Positions 34,264 to 43,164 of a stretch of DNA of 64,000 nt are shown here, piece by piece. Made by a program: the position numbers and the translations under genes. Below the pieces are notes generated by a model, which saw only the letters and a program-made list of their open reading frames with translations, was not told the DNA's origin and ran no database searches. The stretch is from JANOSH01 sp031415695 (GTDB lineage: Bacteria; Actinomycetota; Acidimicrobiia; Acidimicrobiales; Ilumatobacteraceae), in assembly GCA_031415695.1 (NCBI GenBank), contig JANOSH010000031.1, positions 138,966 through 202,965 of the forward strand. Reading direction: 5' to 3'. Each line of letters opens with the position of its first letter. Position 1 is the stretch's first letter.

Positions 34264-34432
34264 GGAGTGTTCCGCCGTCCATTGATGAGTACCACCCGAA
34301 TTGCCGATGTCTTGACAGGTTTCAGAGCTTCTTGCGAATGTCTTTAGGTCGATCGGATCATGGCGCGCACTTGTAGACCCCCGATGTCACGATTTGTGTT
34401 CTCGCGAAGAGTATAGGCGATGCGGCGCACCA

Positions 34433-34729
34433 CTACTTCTTGGTGGTAGTTGGCCCCGACGACGCACACACATCGAACTTGTCGGCCGCCTTGGCTCCGA
34501 CCGTTTGATTCGACTCGAGCTGTTCTAGGTCGGTCACGCCCAGCGCAGTCAATTCCTTCACATAACAGCGTGCAACCGACTCCTCGACGCCCAGGCCCGT
34601 GTAGTGCGCCAGCAGCGTGTTGGTGGCGTCGTTGGTGGCTGGTTTGGTGGCCGAGCATGCAACGAGTGCCATGCTCGAGAGCACCAGCGAGACTCCGAGG
34701 AGCAGGCGGGTATGAGCGTACGTTGTCAT
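34433..34729 (-). CDS. Small lipoprotein of unknown function
   Basis: 98 aa. A lipoprotein signal ends in ALVAC (C25). The mature part (ATNTLLAHYTGLGVEESVAR, then CYVKELTALGVTDLEQLES) resembles short helical actinobacterial lipoproteins with one conserved Cys pair (C55 and C88). ATG 34729 was chosen because it starts the signal peptide; longer in-frame codons belong to the antisense of the upstream giant gene. It lies between two giant secreted-protein genes and may belong to their export or anchoring, which is speculation. Confidence 0.72.
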   Translation of the reverse strand: MTTYAHTRLLLGVSLVLSSMALVACSATKPATNDATNTLLAHYTGLGVEESVARCYVKELTALGVTDLEQLESNQTVGAKAADKFDVCASSGPTTTKK

Positions 34730-34793
34730 AGTTTGGCTATCCGTGTCCGCTAGTGGGTGCGAGGGCGGGTTGGCCCCCTCGAGATCAGGAATG

Positions 34794-37700
34794 TTAGGTG
34801 ACGGTGAAGGTTGCTTCGAAGGTTTGGGTGGTGCCATTGACGCGCGTGAGAACAGCGCGCACGGTGTGTGTGCCAACGGTGAGGTTGTTGGCGAACGGGA
34901 TGGCGGTGGTGATGCTGCCACCGTTGAAGTCCCAAGGGGCGGTACCTTCGGTGCGTAGCGCTGCGCCCGTAACCGGTGTGTCGAGGTAGAAGCGTACGCT
35001 GGTCGCCACTTGGGCGGTATCGAGGAAAATATAGAGCTGTTCACCCCTCGCCGACGTGTTCCCTTGCAGTGCAAGGCTAGGCGCTCTCGTTGCCGAACGT
35101 GACACCTTCAAGATGTCAGCGGTCGGCGCAGATATGGCGGTGGTGAAGGTGCTGGTGAAAGCGATAGCGAGTGCGTTCCCGGCGGTGTCGGTGACGATGG
35201 TGGGTACCGTGATTCGGTACGTTGTCGCGGCGGCGAGTGGTGCTGTGGGTGTGATGGTGACGGTGTTCCCGGCCAGCGATTTGGTGGTGGCCACCGTGGC
35301 GCCCCCGTCAACAGCAAGGGCGACCCCAGCCAACGCGGTCACGGGTTCACTGAAGGTCACGGTTGGGGTGATGTCGGGTGCAACACCGGTCGCAGTGTTC
35401 GTGGGTGCGACGACGGTGATGGTTGGAGGTGTGGTGTCGACTGGTGGGGCCGCGGCAGTGGTGAAGGTGCTGGTGAAAGCGATAGCGAGTGCGTTTCCGG
35501 CGGTGTCGGTGACGGTGGTGGGTACCGTGATTCGGTACGTCGTGCTGGCGGTCAAAGCGACGGTGGGGGTGATCGTGACACTGTTCCCCGTTGATGTTCG
35601 GGTGACAGGCACAGGGGCACCACCATCGATAGCAAGGGTGATCCCGGTGAGCGCGGTGACGGGTTCCGTGAATGTGACGGTCGGGACAACCCCAATAGCG
35701 ACACCGGTGGCGGTGTTAGCTGGCACGACACCAGTAACCGTTGGTGGTGTGGTGTCTGGTGGTGGTGGTGTGGTTCCGACGGTGAAGGTTGATTCGTAGG
35801 TTTGGGTGGTGCCGTTGGCTCGGGTGAGCAGAGCGCGCATGATGTGTGTGCCTGCGGTGAGGTTGTTGGTGAACGGTGTGGCGGTGGTGATGCTTCCGCC
35901 GTTGAAATCCCATGGCGCTGTGCCTTCGGTGCGTCGCGGTGTTCCTGTTGTGGGTGTGTCGAGGTAGAAGCGGACGCTGACTGCGGCTTGGGTGGTGTCG
36001 AGGAACACGGTGACTTGCTCACCGGGTATCCAGTTGTTATCTGCGAGTGCGACAGCGGGAGCCCGAGAGGTTGATCGTGACACTTTCAAGATGTCGGTGG
36101 TTGGTGGTGGTGTGACGGTTGCGGTAGTGAACGTTGACGTGAATGTGGTGGCGAGTGGGTTTCCGGCGATGTCGGTGACTGTGACCGGGACAGTGATGCG
36201 GTAGGTGGTACCCGCAACAAGCGCGGCGGGTGTGATCGTGACGGTGTTCCCGGCCAACGTTTTGGAGGTCGCTACAGCAGCGCCGCCGTCAACCGCGAGG
36301 GTGATCGCGGTGAGCGCGGTAACAGGCTCCGAGAACGTCACAGTCGGGAGAGCACCAACAGCGATACTAGTCGCGCTGTTAGCCGGCGCGACAGCGGTAA
36401 CCGTTGGTGGTGTCGTATCGACGGGTGGCGCGGCGACAGTCGCGAATGTTGAGGTGAACGCGGTGGCGAGTGGGTTTCCGGCGATATCGGTGACCGTGGT
36501 TGGGACGTTGATGCGGTAAGTGGTGCCCGTAGCTAGCGCGGCGGCGGGTGTGATGGTGACAACATTCCCGGCCAACGTTTTGGTGGTCGCGAGGGCAGCG
36601 CCGCCGTCAACGGCCAGGGTGATCCCCGTGAGCGCGGTGACAGGCTCGGTGAATGTCACAGTCGGTAGCGCACCAACAGCGACACCAGTAGCAGTGTTAG
36701 CCGGAACGACAGCAGCGACCGTTGGAGGAGTCGTGTCTGGCGGAGGTGGAGTGATGCCCACCGTGAACTGTGCGGTCGACACGAACGCCGACAAGTCGGC
36801 ACGAATCGCGCGCGTCGTAACCGAGTGGGTTCCGACCGACAGTGAAGCGAGGTTGGTTGCACTCGCGTTAGTGACAGACCCCCCATCGAAGTCCCATGGG
36901 GCCAGCGACTCGGTGCGTCGTGCTGCGCCCGTCATGGCCGGGTTGTCGAGCCAGAATGAGACGGATGAATAGATGATTGCACCCGGGTCAAAGAACACGT
37001 AGCGCGACCCCACAGCGGGCAACGTGGCGCCCTGCAGAGCGATTGACGGTGTTCGAATGTCGGTTTCGGAAACGCGTAATTCGCCCCCGGCGACACAACC
37101 AGCGATCGGCACATAGCTTGCCGTCAGCGTCATCGAAGCGGGGACGCTGACATCGTGGGTAGCAGCGCCGGCGTCAGACCACGACGAGAATGATTGACAG
37201 CCGACGACCGGGTTAGCAGCGACTCGGCGCACCGCGCCTTCGCTGATCTGCGCAGTGAACGGGGTCAGTTGGGTGAGTCCCGCCAGTGTGACGGGCAGTG
37301 CCGTTGGGTCCGATTCGATGGTGACCGTGACCAACCGGACCGACACCGACCTGCATTCCTCTAACGATGGAATACCAACTTGGTTCGTAACCCGCGCGCA
37401 CATCTCGTAGCGAATGTCGTCGTCGTGATCGTTCATTGTCACATCGACGGTCGGGCCTGTTGCGGCGACGACTGGATCAGGGTGGAGGTGCCCCGCGTGG
37501 TAGAGCCGCGATGACCAAATAATCTGGCTAGAGATGTCACCTTGTACCGGATCGATGGCTGTTGCGGTGAATCGCTGGATAGCCCCGAGAGGCAGGCTAA
37601 GTCCCGCTTCGGGCGCTGTGATCGTGATGATCGGCACCGGCCCAACGCGCACAATCACCGACGCCGAGGATGTGGCTCCACTGGTGTCGCTAGCAACGAC

Positions 37701-39239
37701 AGTGGCCGTGTAGACGCCCTGATTGGCGTAGTTGTGCGATGGCTGTGCACCCGCGCCAGAGGTTCCATCACCGAAGGTCCAAGCGAACGTCAAGGGATCG
37801 TTGTTGGGGTCGCTTGACCCTGACGTTGAGAAGCTGACATTGAGCGGCGCAGGCCCTTGGCTCGGAACCGCGGCGGCGGCAGCCACCGGAGGAAGATTTC
37901 CGGCTGCTGTGTACTTGAGCCTCCACAACGTGCCGCTGATGGAGCTGCTGTTGAATCCTCCGAGCGTGAGCATGTGTACGTCGCCACCCGGTTGTGCGCC
38001 CATACTCACAATGCTGTTGACGCCGAAGCCATCGCCGAAGGGCACATTCGAATAGTTAGCGCCTGACGGCGTTAGATACGCAAGAGTTCCTCGGCCGTAG
38101 TCTCCCCAGAAGAAGCCGTTGCGGTAGGCGGTCGGGTACGACGTTCCGGTGTAAAATGCTCCGGCGGTTACCGAGGATCGAATGCCATTGTGGGCGTAGG
38201 TATACACGGGCGTGACGCCGGGCGTCTGCGCGTACAGGGTCTGGCAGGTCGTCGTAGACGCCCACGCGCCGAATGGCTTGTTGCCACCTTCGTAGCACGG
38301 CCAGCCGTAGTTGGCCCCGCTCACACCGCGGTAAATTGCCTCCCATTGGTTTTCCCCTACGTCACCAATCAGCATCTCACCCGTGGTTGGATGAAAGACG
38401 AAACGCCATGGGTTGCGGTTGCCGAGTGTGAACACACGTGCCGCGTTTGTGTTCAGGTTCCCCGCGTAGAACGGGTTGTTCGTATACCCCAATCCATTCG
38501 CCGGGTTGATGCGAAAGATCTTGCCTACTGGTGCATGAGGATCTTGCGGGCCAGTGGGCAGTCGGTCGCTGTCGCCAACACCTGCGTAGAGAGCGCCGTC
38601 GCCACCGAACTTGAGATCGCCGGTAGCATGGCGATTGCTGTCGACGGCAATGCAGTCCTCGACAGGCGCGCTGTTGCGCCGGCATGCCACACCCTGAATG
38701 GCGGTGGCACTCGCGGCACCGCCGAAGAGCACGGTGCGAGCGTTTGTCGAGGCGGCAACGTTCGTGTTCGCAGTATTGGCGGTAATCCGCTCGACTCGTG
38801 CGAATCTCACGCCTGGGGCATCGGCGGCGAGGCCCGGCGGGTCGTACACGTAATAGAGGTAGACGTATGGTGACGCCGGGAATGCTGGGTCGAGAGCAAT
38901 GCCGGTCATGCCGTGCTCGAAGTAGTTGTTGACGTCGGCGGAAATATCTATAAACGGTGTGGGCAAGAGCGCGCCGTTCTCGACGACGCGTACTGTACCG
39001 GCCTTATCGGCGAGAAAAATTCGGCCATCGGGGGCAAACGCCAAGCTGGTAAAGATCACATCTTGAGCCGTGAATACCTGCTCGAACGAGAAGCCCGACG
39101 GCAGTGTGATTACCGCGGCCGCCGGTTGGGCCTGGATCACAACTCCTGCAGTGAGAGTTGCCAACACGGCAGCTACAAACCGTACGACTCGGTGGCGCGT
39201 GCGCCGTCCAACCTGAGTTCCGCCAATACCGTTTCGCAT
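34794..39239 (-). CDS. Giant secreted PQQ-sugar-dehydrogenase-like protein with PKD, Big_5 and DILKVSRS modules
   Basis: 1481 aa. The Arg-rich signal peptide ends near AQPAAA (about 42). A six-bladed propeller of the PQQ-dependent sugar dehydrogenase/HHIP family spans about 45-450 (LAFAPDGRIFLADKAGTVRV, GNRNPWRFVFHP, then GANYGWPCYEGG). A PKD domain (AWTFGDGTSGAG) covers about 455-540. Next come two Ig-like segments, a divergent DILKVSRS-type module, two Big_5 repeats, a DILKVSRS module, two Big_5 repeats and a terminal DILKVSRS module. The classical catalytic His is not obvious, so sugar oxidation is uncertain. Probably cell-surface or extracellular. Confidence 0.87.
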   Translation of the reverse strand: MRNGIGGTQVGRRTRHRVVRFVAAVLATLTAGVVIQAQPAAAVITLPSGFSFEQVFTAQDVIFTSLAFAPDGRIFLADKAGTVRVVENGALLPTPFIDISADVNNYFEHGMTGIALDPAFPASPYVYLYYVYDPPGLAADAPGVRFARVERITANTANTNVAASTNARTVLFGGAASATAIQGVACRRNSAPVEDCIAVDSNRHATGDLKFGGDGALYAGVGDSDRLPTGPQDPHAPVGKIFRINPANGLGYTNNPFYAGNLNTNAARVFTLGNRNPWRFVFHPTTGEMLIGDVGENQWEAIYRGVSGANYGWPCYEGGNKPFGAWASTTTCQTLYAQTPGVTPVYTYAHNGIRSSVTAGAFYTGTSYPTAYRNGFFWGDYGRGTLAYLTPSGANYSNVPFGDGFGVNSIVSMGAQPGGDVHMLTLGGFNSSSISGTLWRLKYTAAGNLPPVAAAAAVPSQGPAPLNVSFSTSGSSDPNNDPLTFAWTFGDGTSGAGAQPSHNYANQGVYTATVVASDTSGATSSASVIVRVGPVPIITITAPEAGLSLPLGAIQRFTATAIDPVQGDISSQIIWSSRLYHAGHLHPDPVVAATGPTVDVTMNDHDDDIRYEMCARVTNQVGIPSLEECRSVSVRLVTVTIESDPTALPVTLAGLTQLTPFTAQISEGAVRRVAANPVVGCQSFSSWSDAGAATHDVSVPASMTLTASYVPIAGCVAGGELRVSETDIRTPSIALQGATLPAVGSRYVFFDPGAIIYSSVSFWLDNPAMTGAARRTESLAPWDFDGGSVTNASATNLASLSVGTHSVTTRAIRADLSAFVSTAQFTVGITPPPPDTTPPTVAAVVPANTATGVAVGALPTVTFTEPVTALTGITLAVDGGAALATTKTLAGNVVTITPAAALATGTTYRINVPTTVTDIAGNPLATAFTSTFATVAAPPVDTTPPTVTAVAPANSATSIAVGALPTVTFSEPVTALTAITLAVDGGAAVATSKTLAGNTVTITPAALVAGTTYRITVPVTVTDIAGNPLATTFTSTFTTATVTPPPTTDILKVSRSTSRAPAVALADNNWIPGEQVTVFLDTTQAAVSVRFYLDTPTTGTPRRTEGTAPWDFNGGSITTATPFTNNLTAGTHIMRALLTRANGTTQTYESTFTVGTTPPPPDTTPPTVTGVVPANTATGVAIGVVPTVTFTEPVTALTGITLAIDGGAPVPVTRTSTGNSVTITPTVALTASTTYRITVPTTVTDTAGNALAIAFTSTFTTAAAPPVDTTPPTITVVAPTNTATGVAPDITPTVTFSEPVTALAGVALAVDGGATVATTKSLAGNTVTITPTAPLAAATTYRITVPTIVTDTAGNALAIAFTSTFTTAISAPTADILKVSRSATRAPSLALQGNTSARGEQLYIFLDTAQVATSVRFYLDTPVTGAALRTEGTAPWDFNGGSITTAIPFANNLTVGTHTVRAVLTRVNGTTQTFEATFTVT

Positions 39240-39386
39240 CGTTTGCCCGCCGCCACTGTGTGCTTCTGATCTCGATCAAGATCCGGTCTGATTCTTGTCG
39301 TCGCTCTAGGTGGGATTCACTGGGCCGTTTGACCCTCTCGCGTTCCAAGGTCCAACGACCCCTGGGAGTGGCGGGGTTGCGACATT

Positions 39387-39392
39387 TATACT
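39387..39392 (+). promoter_or_regulatory. Candidate -10 for the nucleotide-sugar cluster
   Basis: TATACT, a near-consensus -10, lies about 53 nt before ATG 39445, which is preceded by an AAGGGTG ribosome site. The rest of the 205-bp divergent gap (39240-39444) shows only a short GATCT...AGATC dyad near 39270. Confidence 0.4.
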
Positions 39393-39444
39393 GGGACACC
39401 TCAGACGTCGTCAGACAGACCCGTCGAAGAAACAAGGGTGATTC

Positions 39445-40218
39445 ATGAAAGCGGTACTGCTAGCGGGTGGCCTTGGAACGAGGATTAGCGAAGAAACCTC
39501 GGTGCGTCCCAAGCCCATGGTTGAAGTCGGCGGCCTCCCCATCTTGTGGCACATCATGAAGATGTATAGCCACCACGGAGTCAATGATTTCGTCGTCTGC
39601 TGCGGGTACAAGGGCGACTACATCAAGGAGTGGTTCGCCAACTATTACCTCAAGCTCAGCGACATGACCCTCGACCTCGGCACGAATACCATCGAGTATC
39701 ACAACACCCGCGCCGAGAACTGGCGAGTCACGCTTGTCGACACGGGCGCATCCACCATGACCGGTGGTCGCCTCAAACGGGTCCGCGAGTACCTCGGTGA
39801 CGACACGTTCTGTCTCACGTACGGCGACGGCGTATCGGATGTGAATATCACTGAACTGATCGCCACACATCGCGCCGAAGGTCGGGCCGCGACCATGACA
39901 GCCGTTCAGCCTCCTGGGCGATTCGGCGCGATCGTGCTTCGGCCCGACAGCCGTGAGATTCAAAGCTTCAGCGAGAAGCCTGCGGGCGATGGCGGCTGGA
40001 TCAACGGCGGGTTCTTTGTGCTGGAGCCGTCCGTTATCGACCGGGTGGCGGGAGACGAAACCGTTTGGGAGCAAGAGCCGCTGCGTGGTCTGGCTACCGA
40101 TGGTCAACTCACTGCATATCATCACGAAGGTTTCTGGCAGCCCATGGATACCTTGCGTGACCGTCAGGAGCTCGAGACACTTTGGGCCTCGAATAAGGCT
40201 CCTTGGAAGGCTTGGTAG
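39445..40218 (+). CDS. rfbF: Glucose-1-phosphate cytidylyltransferase
   Basis: 257 aa. It makes CDP-glucose from CTP and glucose-1-phosphate. MKAVLLAGGLGTRISEETSV is the nucleotide-binding motif, with RPKPMVEVGG directly after. LTYGDGVSDVNI carries the metal-binding Asp and WINGGFFVLEP the sugar-binding loop. Length and all motifs fit RfbF. It is the first gene of a + strand cluster and normally feeds a CDP-glucose 4,6-dehydratase, which is not seen here. Confidence 0.95.
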   Translation: MKAVLLAGGLGTRISEETSVRPKPMVEVGGLPILWHIMKMYSHHGVNDFVVCCGYKGDYIKEWFANYYLKLSDMTLDLGTNTIEYHNTRAENWRVTLVDTGASTMTGGRLKRVREYLGDDTFCLTYGDGVSDVNITELIATHRAEGRAATMTAVQPPGRFGAIVLRPDSREIQSFSEKPAGDGGWINGGFFVLEPSVIDRVAGDETVWEQEPLRGLATDGQLTAYHHEGFWQPMDTLRDRQELETLWASNKAPWKAW

Positions 40219-40220
40219 CA

Positions 40221-41414
40221 ATGTTCGATCTCATCGTGGTCGGCGGCGGTATCGTCGGACTGGCCACCGCGCTCTCTGCAACCGATCGATTTCCGGGCTG
40301 TCGCGTCGTCGTTCTTGAAAAGGAAGCCAGGCTGGCGTTCCACCAAACGGGTAACAACTCGGGCGTTCTGCATTCGGGCTTGTATTACAAACCAGGCAGC
40401 CTGAAAGCAACGTATTGTCGGGACGGCAACGTGGCGTTGCGTGCATTCTGCGACGAGCACGACATCAAGTACGAGGTCTGCGGCAAGGTAGTCGTCGCCA
40501 CCGATGCGGCCGAATTGCCTCGTCTCGACAACCTGTACGAGCGGGCCATGGCCCACGGCCTCGTCTGCGAACGAATCGGTCCCGACGGGCTTCGTGACCA
40601 CGAACCGAATGTTGCCGGCATCGCTGGCCTCTACCTGCCGAGTACTGGCATTACCGACTACAAGGCCGTCGTTGCCGCATATGCTCGAATCGTCGAATCT
40701 CGGGGGGGCGAAATCCGCCTCAACACCAAGGCAACGGGTATTCGTCGCGACGGCGACAACTGGGTCGTCACTACCAGCGGAGGCGATGTTCGTGCCCGCT
40801 CGCTGGTGAACTGCGCTGGACTGCACAGCGACCGAATCGCCACGCTCGCCGGGTCCAAACCCGATGCTCGCATCGTGCCGTTCCGGGGCGAATACTACGA
40901 ACTCTCGGTCAACTCACGGCACTTGGTAAAGGGTCTGATTTACCCTGTCCCCGATCCTGATTTTCCGTTCCTCGGTGTGCATTTCACGCGGATGATCGAC
41001 GGTTCGGTTCACGCCGGGCCGAACGCGGTTCTCGCCCTGAAGCGTGAGGGCTACCGTAAGCGTGACATCAACGTACGCGACATCGCCGACGTTGTCTCGT
41101 ACCCCGGATTCTGGCGGCTAGCACGTAAGCATTTTGGGTCGGGCATGCAGGAGGTGGCTCGGTCGTTCAGCAAGAACCTCTTCCTGAAAAGTCTTCAGCG
41201 GCTCGTGCCAGCGGTACAAAAAGACGACCTCGTACCTACACACGCCGGGGTCCGCGCTCAGGCGCTCACCACCTCTGGCGGTCTAGTCGACGACTTCTTG
41301 ATTATCGAATCCGACCACGCACTTCACGTCTGCAACGCACCGTCGCCGGCGGCCACATCATCGCTGGAGATCGGCCGGGCGATCGTGAGCCGACTTGCGC
41401 TCGTCGCTCATTAA
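40221..41414 (+). CDS. FAD-dependent L-2-hydroxyglutarate oxidase-like protein
   Basis: 397 aa, DAO-family flavoenzyme. IVVGGGIVGLATAL (5-18) is the FAD Rossmann motif; HQTGNNSGVLHSGLYYKPGS is the LhgO/L2HGDH substrate and FAD loop. FRGEYYEL and the C-terminal HVCNAPSPAATSSLEIGRAI close the FAD site. Family members oxidise L-2-hydroxyglutarate. In sugar clusters a related 2-hydroxy acid or sugar acid is possible. It starts 3 nt after the rfbF stop, so it is co-transcribed. Confidence 0.88.
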   Translation: MFDLIVVGGGIVGLATALSATDRFPGCRVVVLEKEARLAFHQTGNNSGVLHSGLYYKPGSLKATYCRDGNVALRAFCDEHDIKYEVCGKVVVATDAAELPRLDNLYERAMAHGLVCERIGPDGLRDHEPNVAGIAGLYLPSTGITDYKAVVAAYARIVESRGGEIRLNTKATGIRRDGDNWVVTTSGGDVRARSLVNCAGLHSDRIATLAGSKPDARIVPFRGEYYELSVNSRHLVKGLIYPVPDPDFPFLGVHFTRMIDGSVHAGPNAVLALKREGYRKRDINVRDIADVVSYPGFWRLARKHFGSGMQEVARSFSKNLFLKSLQRLVPAVQKDDLVPTHAGVRAQALTTSGGLVDDFLIIESDHALHVCNAPSPAATSSLEIGRAIVSRLALVAH

Positions 41415-41553
41415 CCTGAGTCCAGGCGGGTCGGTCGGCTCATTGTTGCCAGCGCGCTTGGGCCAGTACGGTACATAGATTCCTCTCGGTGCATCACCCC
41501 GACTTCTCACCCCGTCGTCGCTCATCGACAATTGCTGTAGAAAGGTCAACATA

Positions 41554-42579
41554 ATGAAAGTTTTGCTCACCGGCGCGGACGGCTATATCGGCATCCGGAT
41601 GGCGAATTACCTTCTTGGCCGCGGCCACGAGGTCACGGGTCTCGATGCGGGTTTCCATCGCGTCGGCTGGCTCTACAACACCGACGAGCAACGCCCGGCC
41701 ATGTTGACCAAAGACACTCGTGACATTACCGAGGACGACCTCGCCGGTTTCGAGGCAGTTGTTCACCTCGCCGAGGTATCCAACGACCCGGTCGGCGAAC
41801 TCAACGCCGAGGTCACGTATCGCATCAATCATCATGGAAGCCTGGCGCTGGCTCAGAAAGCAAAGCGGGCCGGTGTCGAACGATTCGTCCACATGTCGTC
41901 ATGCAGCGTGTACGGCGCGTCGGGCGATCGTCCGTCACGCGAAGGCGACCCAACCGAGCCACTCACCTCGTACGCCAAGTGCAAGGTTCTCATCGAGCAA
42001 GACGTGGCACCGTTGTCCGACGACAACTTCTCGCCCACCTTCATGCGCAACGCAACGGCGTACGGAGCGTCCCCACGACAGCGCTTCGACCTGGTCGTCA
42101 ACGACTTGGCAGCCAGCGCGTTTTTGTACAACGAGATTCGCATGGCTAGCGACGGCACGCCTTGGCGCCCGTTCGTGCACGTACTCGATATCTCCCACGC
42201 CGCGGCCTGCATTCTCGAAGCGCCGCGAGACATCATTCACAACGAGATCTTTAACGTTGGCTCCGACTCCCAGAACCACCAGGTGCGTACTGTCGCCGAA
42301 ATCGTCGGCAGCCAGATCCCCGGATGTTCGCTTGCATTCGGCGATTCGTCAGCCGACAAGCGAAACTATCGGGCCGACTTCACGAAAATCCACGAGCAGC
42401 TTCCAGGCTTCGAGTGCGCGTGGAGTGTCGAAAGGGGTGTGGCTGATCTGCTCAGCACGTTCGCCCGTATCGGCTTCGACGAGGACCTCTATCGTTTCCG
42501 TGGGCATACCCGCATCAAGCAGATCAAGCATCTCTTGGCGACCGGACAGATCGATGAGTTCCTCGTCTGGAACGACTGA
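41554..42579 (+). CDS. NAD-dependent epimerase/dehydratase (extended SDR)
   Basis: 341 aa. LLTGADGYIG (4-13) is the NAD motif. SSCSVYGASG and SYAKCK hold the Ser and the YxxxK pair. FVHVLDISHAAACILEA and IFNVGSD are extended-SDR landmarks. It probably epimerises, dehydrates or reduces a nucleotide sugar made from CDP-glucose. AGAAAGG lies 11 nt before ATG 41554. The preceding 139-bp gap holds TACGGT/TACATAGAT-type -10 candidates near 41468, so an internal promoter is possible. Confidence 0.9.
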   Translation: MKVLLTGADGYIGIRMANYLLGRGHEVTGLDAGFHRVGWLYNTDEQRPAMLTKDTRDITEDDLAGFEAVVHLAEVSNDPVGELNAEVTYRINHHGSLALAQKAKRAGVERFVHMSSCSVYGASGDRPSREGDPTEPLTSYAKCKVLIEQDVAPLSDDNFSPTFMRNATAYGASPRQRFDLVVNDLAASAFLYNEIRMASDGTPWRPFVHVLDISHAAACILEAPRDIIHNEIFNVGSDSQNHQVRTVAEIVGSQIPGCSLAFGDSSADKRNYRADFTKIHEQLPGFECAWSVERGVADLLSTFARIGFDEDLYRFRGHTRIKQIKHLLATGQIDEFLVWND

Positions 42580-42585
42580 TCTCCG

Positions 42586-43164
42586 ATGCATTTCACCGAG
42601 ACTCCTCTCGAGGGTGCGTTCATAGTTGAGCTTGACCGCAAAGAAGACGATCGCGGGTTTTTCGCCCGAGCGTTCTGTCAGCGCGAGTTCCAAGAACACG
42701 GCATTGCCTCCGACGTTCGCCAGGCCAACATTTCATTGAGTTCTCGTGCTGGCACGTTGCGAGGGCTGCACTTTCAGTACCCCCCGGCGTGTGAGAACAA
42801 GTTCATCCGTTGCATCGCCGGCGCAATTCTCGACGTTATTGTCGACCTGCGGCCAGAGTCGCCAACCTTTCTGCAACACACTGGCGTCGAGCTCAGTGCC
42901 GGCAACCGGCGAGCATTCGTTGTTCCTCCCCGTTTCGGCCATGCATTCTTGACGCTCACCGATGATGTTGAAGTGTTGTATCTCGTCAGCGAGTTCTACA
43001 CCCCTGCCGAAGAGGGTGGGCTGCGCTGGAACGACCCTGCACTCAACATCGATTGGCCTCGGCCTGTCGATGTCATCTCTGACAAGGACGCGGTGTGGCC
43101 GTTGCTGGGCGAACAGCTTGATCGAATTTCCACGAAGATGAGGCTTGAAGGAGATCCGTCGTGA
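42586..43164 (+). CDS. rfbC: dTDP-4-dehydrorhamnose 3,5-epimerase-like protein
   Basis: 192 aa cupin. The FxARxF motif is present as FFARAFCQREF, catalytic His as H62 (RGLHFQYPP), with IRCIAGAILDVIVDLRPESP and VPPRFGHAFLTLTDDVEVLY completing the jelly roll. It epimerises a 4-keto-6-deoxy sugar nucleotide. In a CDP-sugar cluster it may act on a CDP-linked substrate, so the symbol denotes homology only. It overlaps the next gene by 4 bp (GTGA). Confidence 0.92.
   Translation: MHFTETPLEGAFIVELDRKEDDRGFFARAFCQREFQEHGIASDVRQANISLSSRAGTLRGLHFQYPPACENKFIRCIAGAILDVIVDLRPESPTFLQHTGVELSAGNRRAFVVPPRFGHAFLTLTDDVEVLYLVSEFYTPAEEGGLRWNDPALNIDWPRPVDVISDKDAVWPLLGEQLDRISTKMRLEGDPS

Noticed and set aside
39240..39444. 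Regulatory RNA or riboswitch in the divergent gap before rfbF
   Set aside because: Only a TATACT -10 and a short dyad are visible, with no extended conserved-looking fold.
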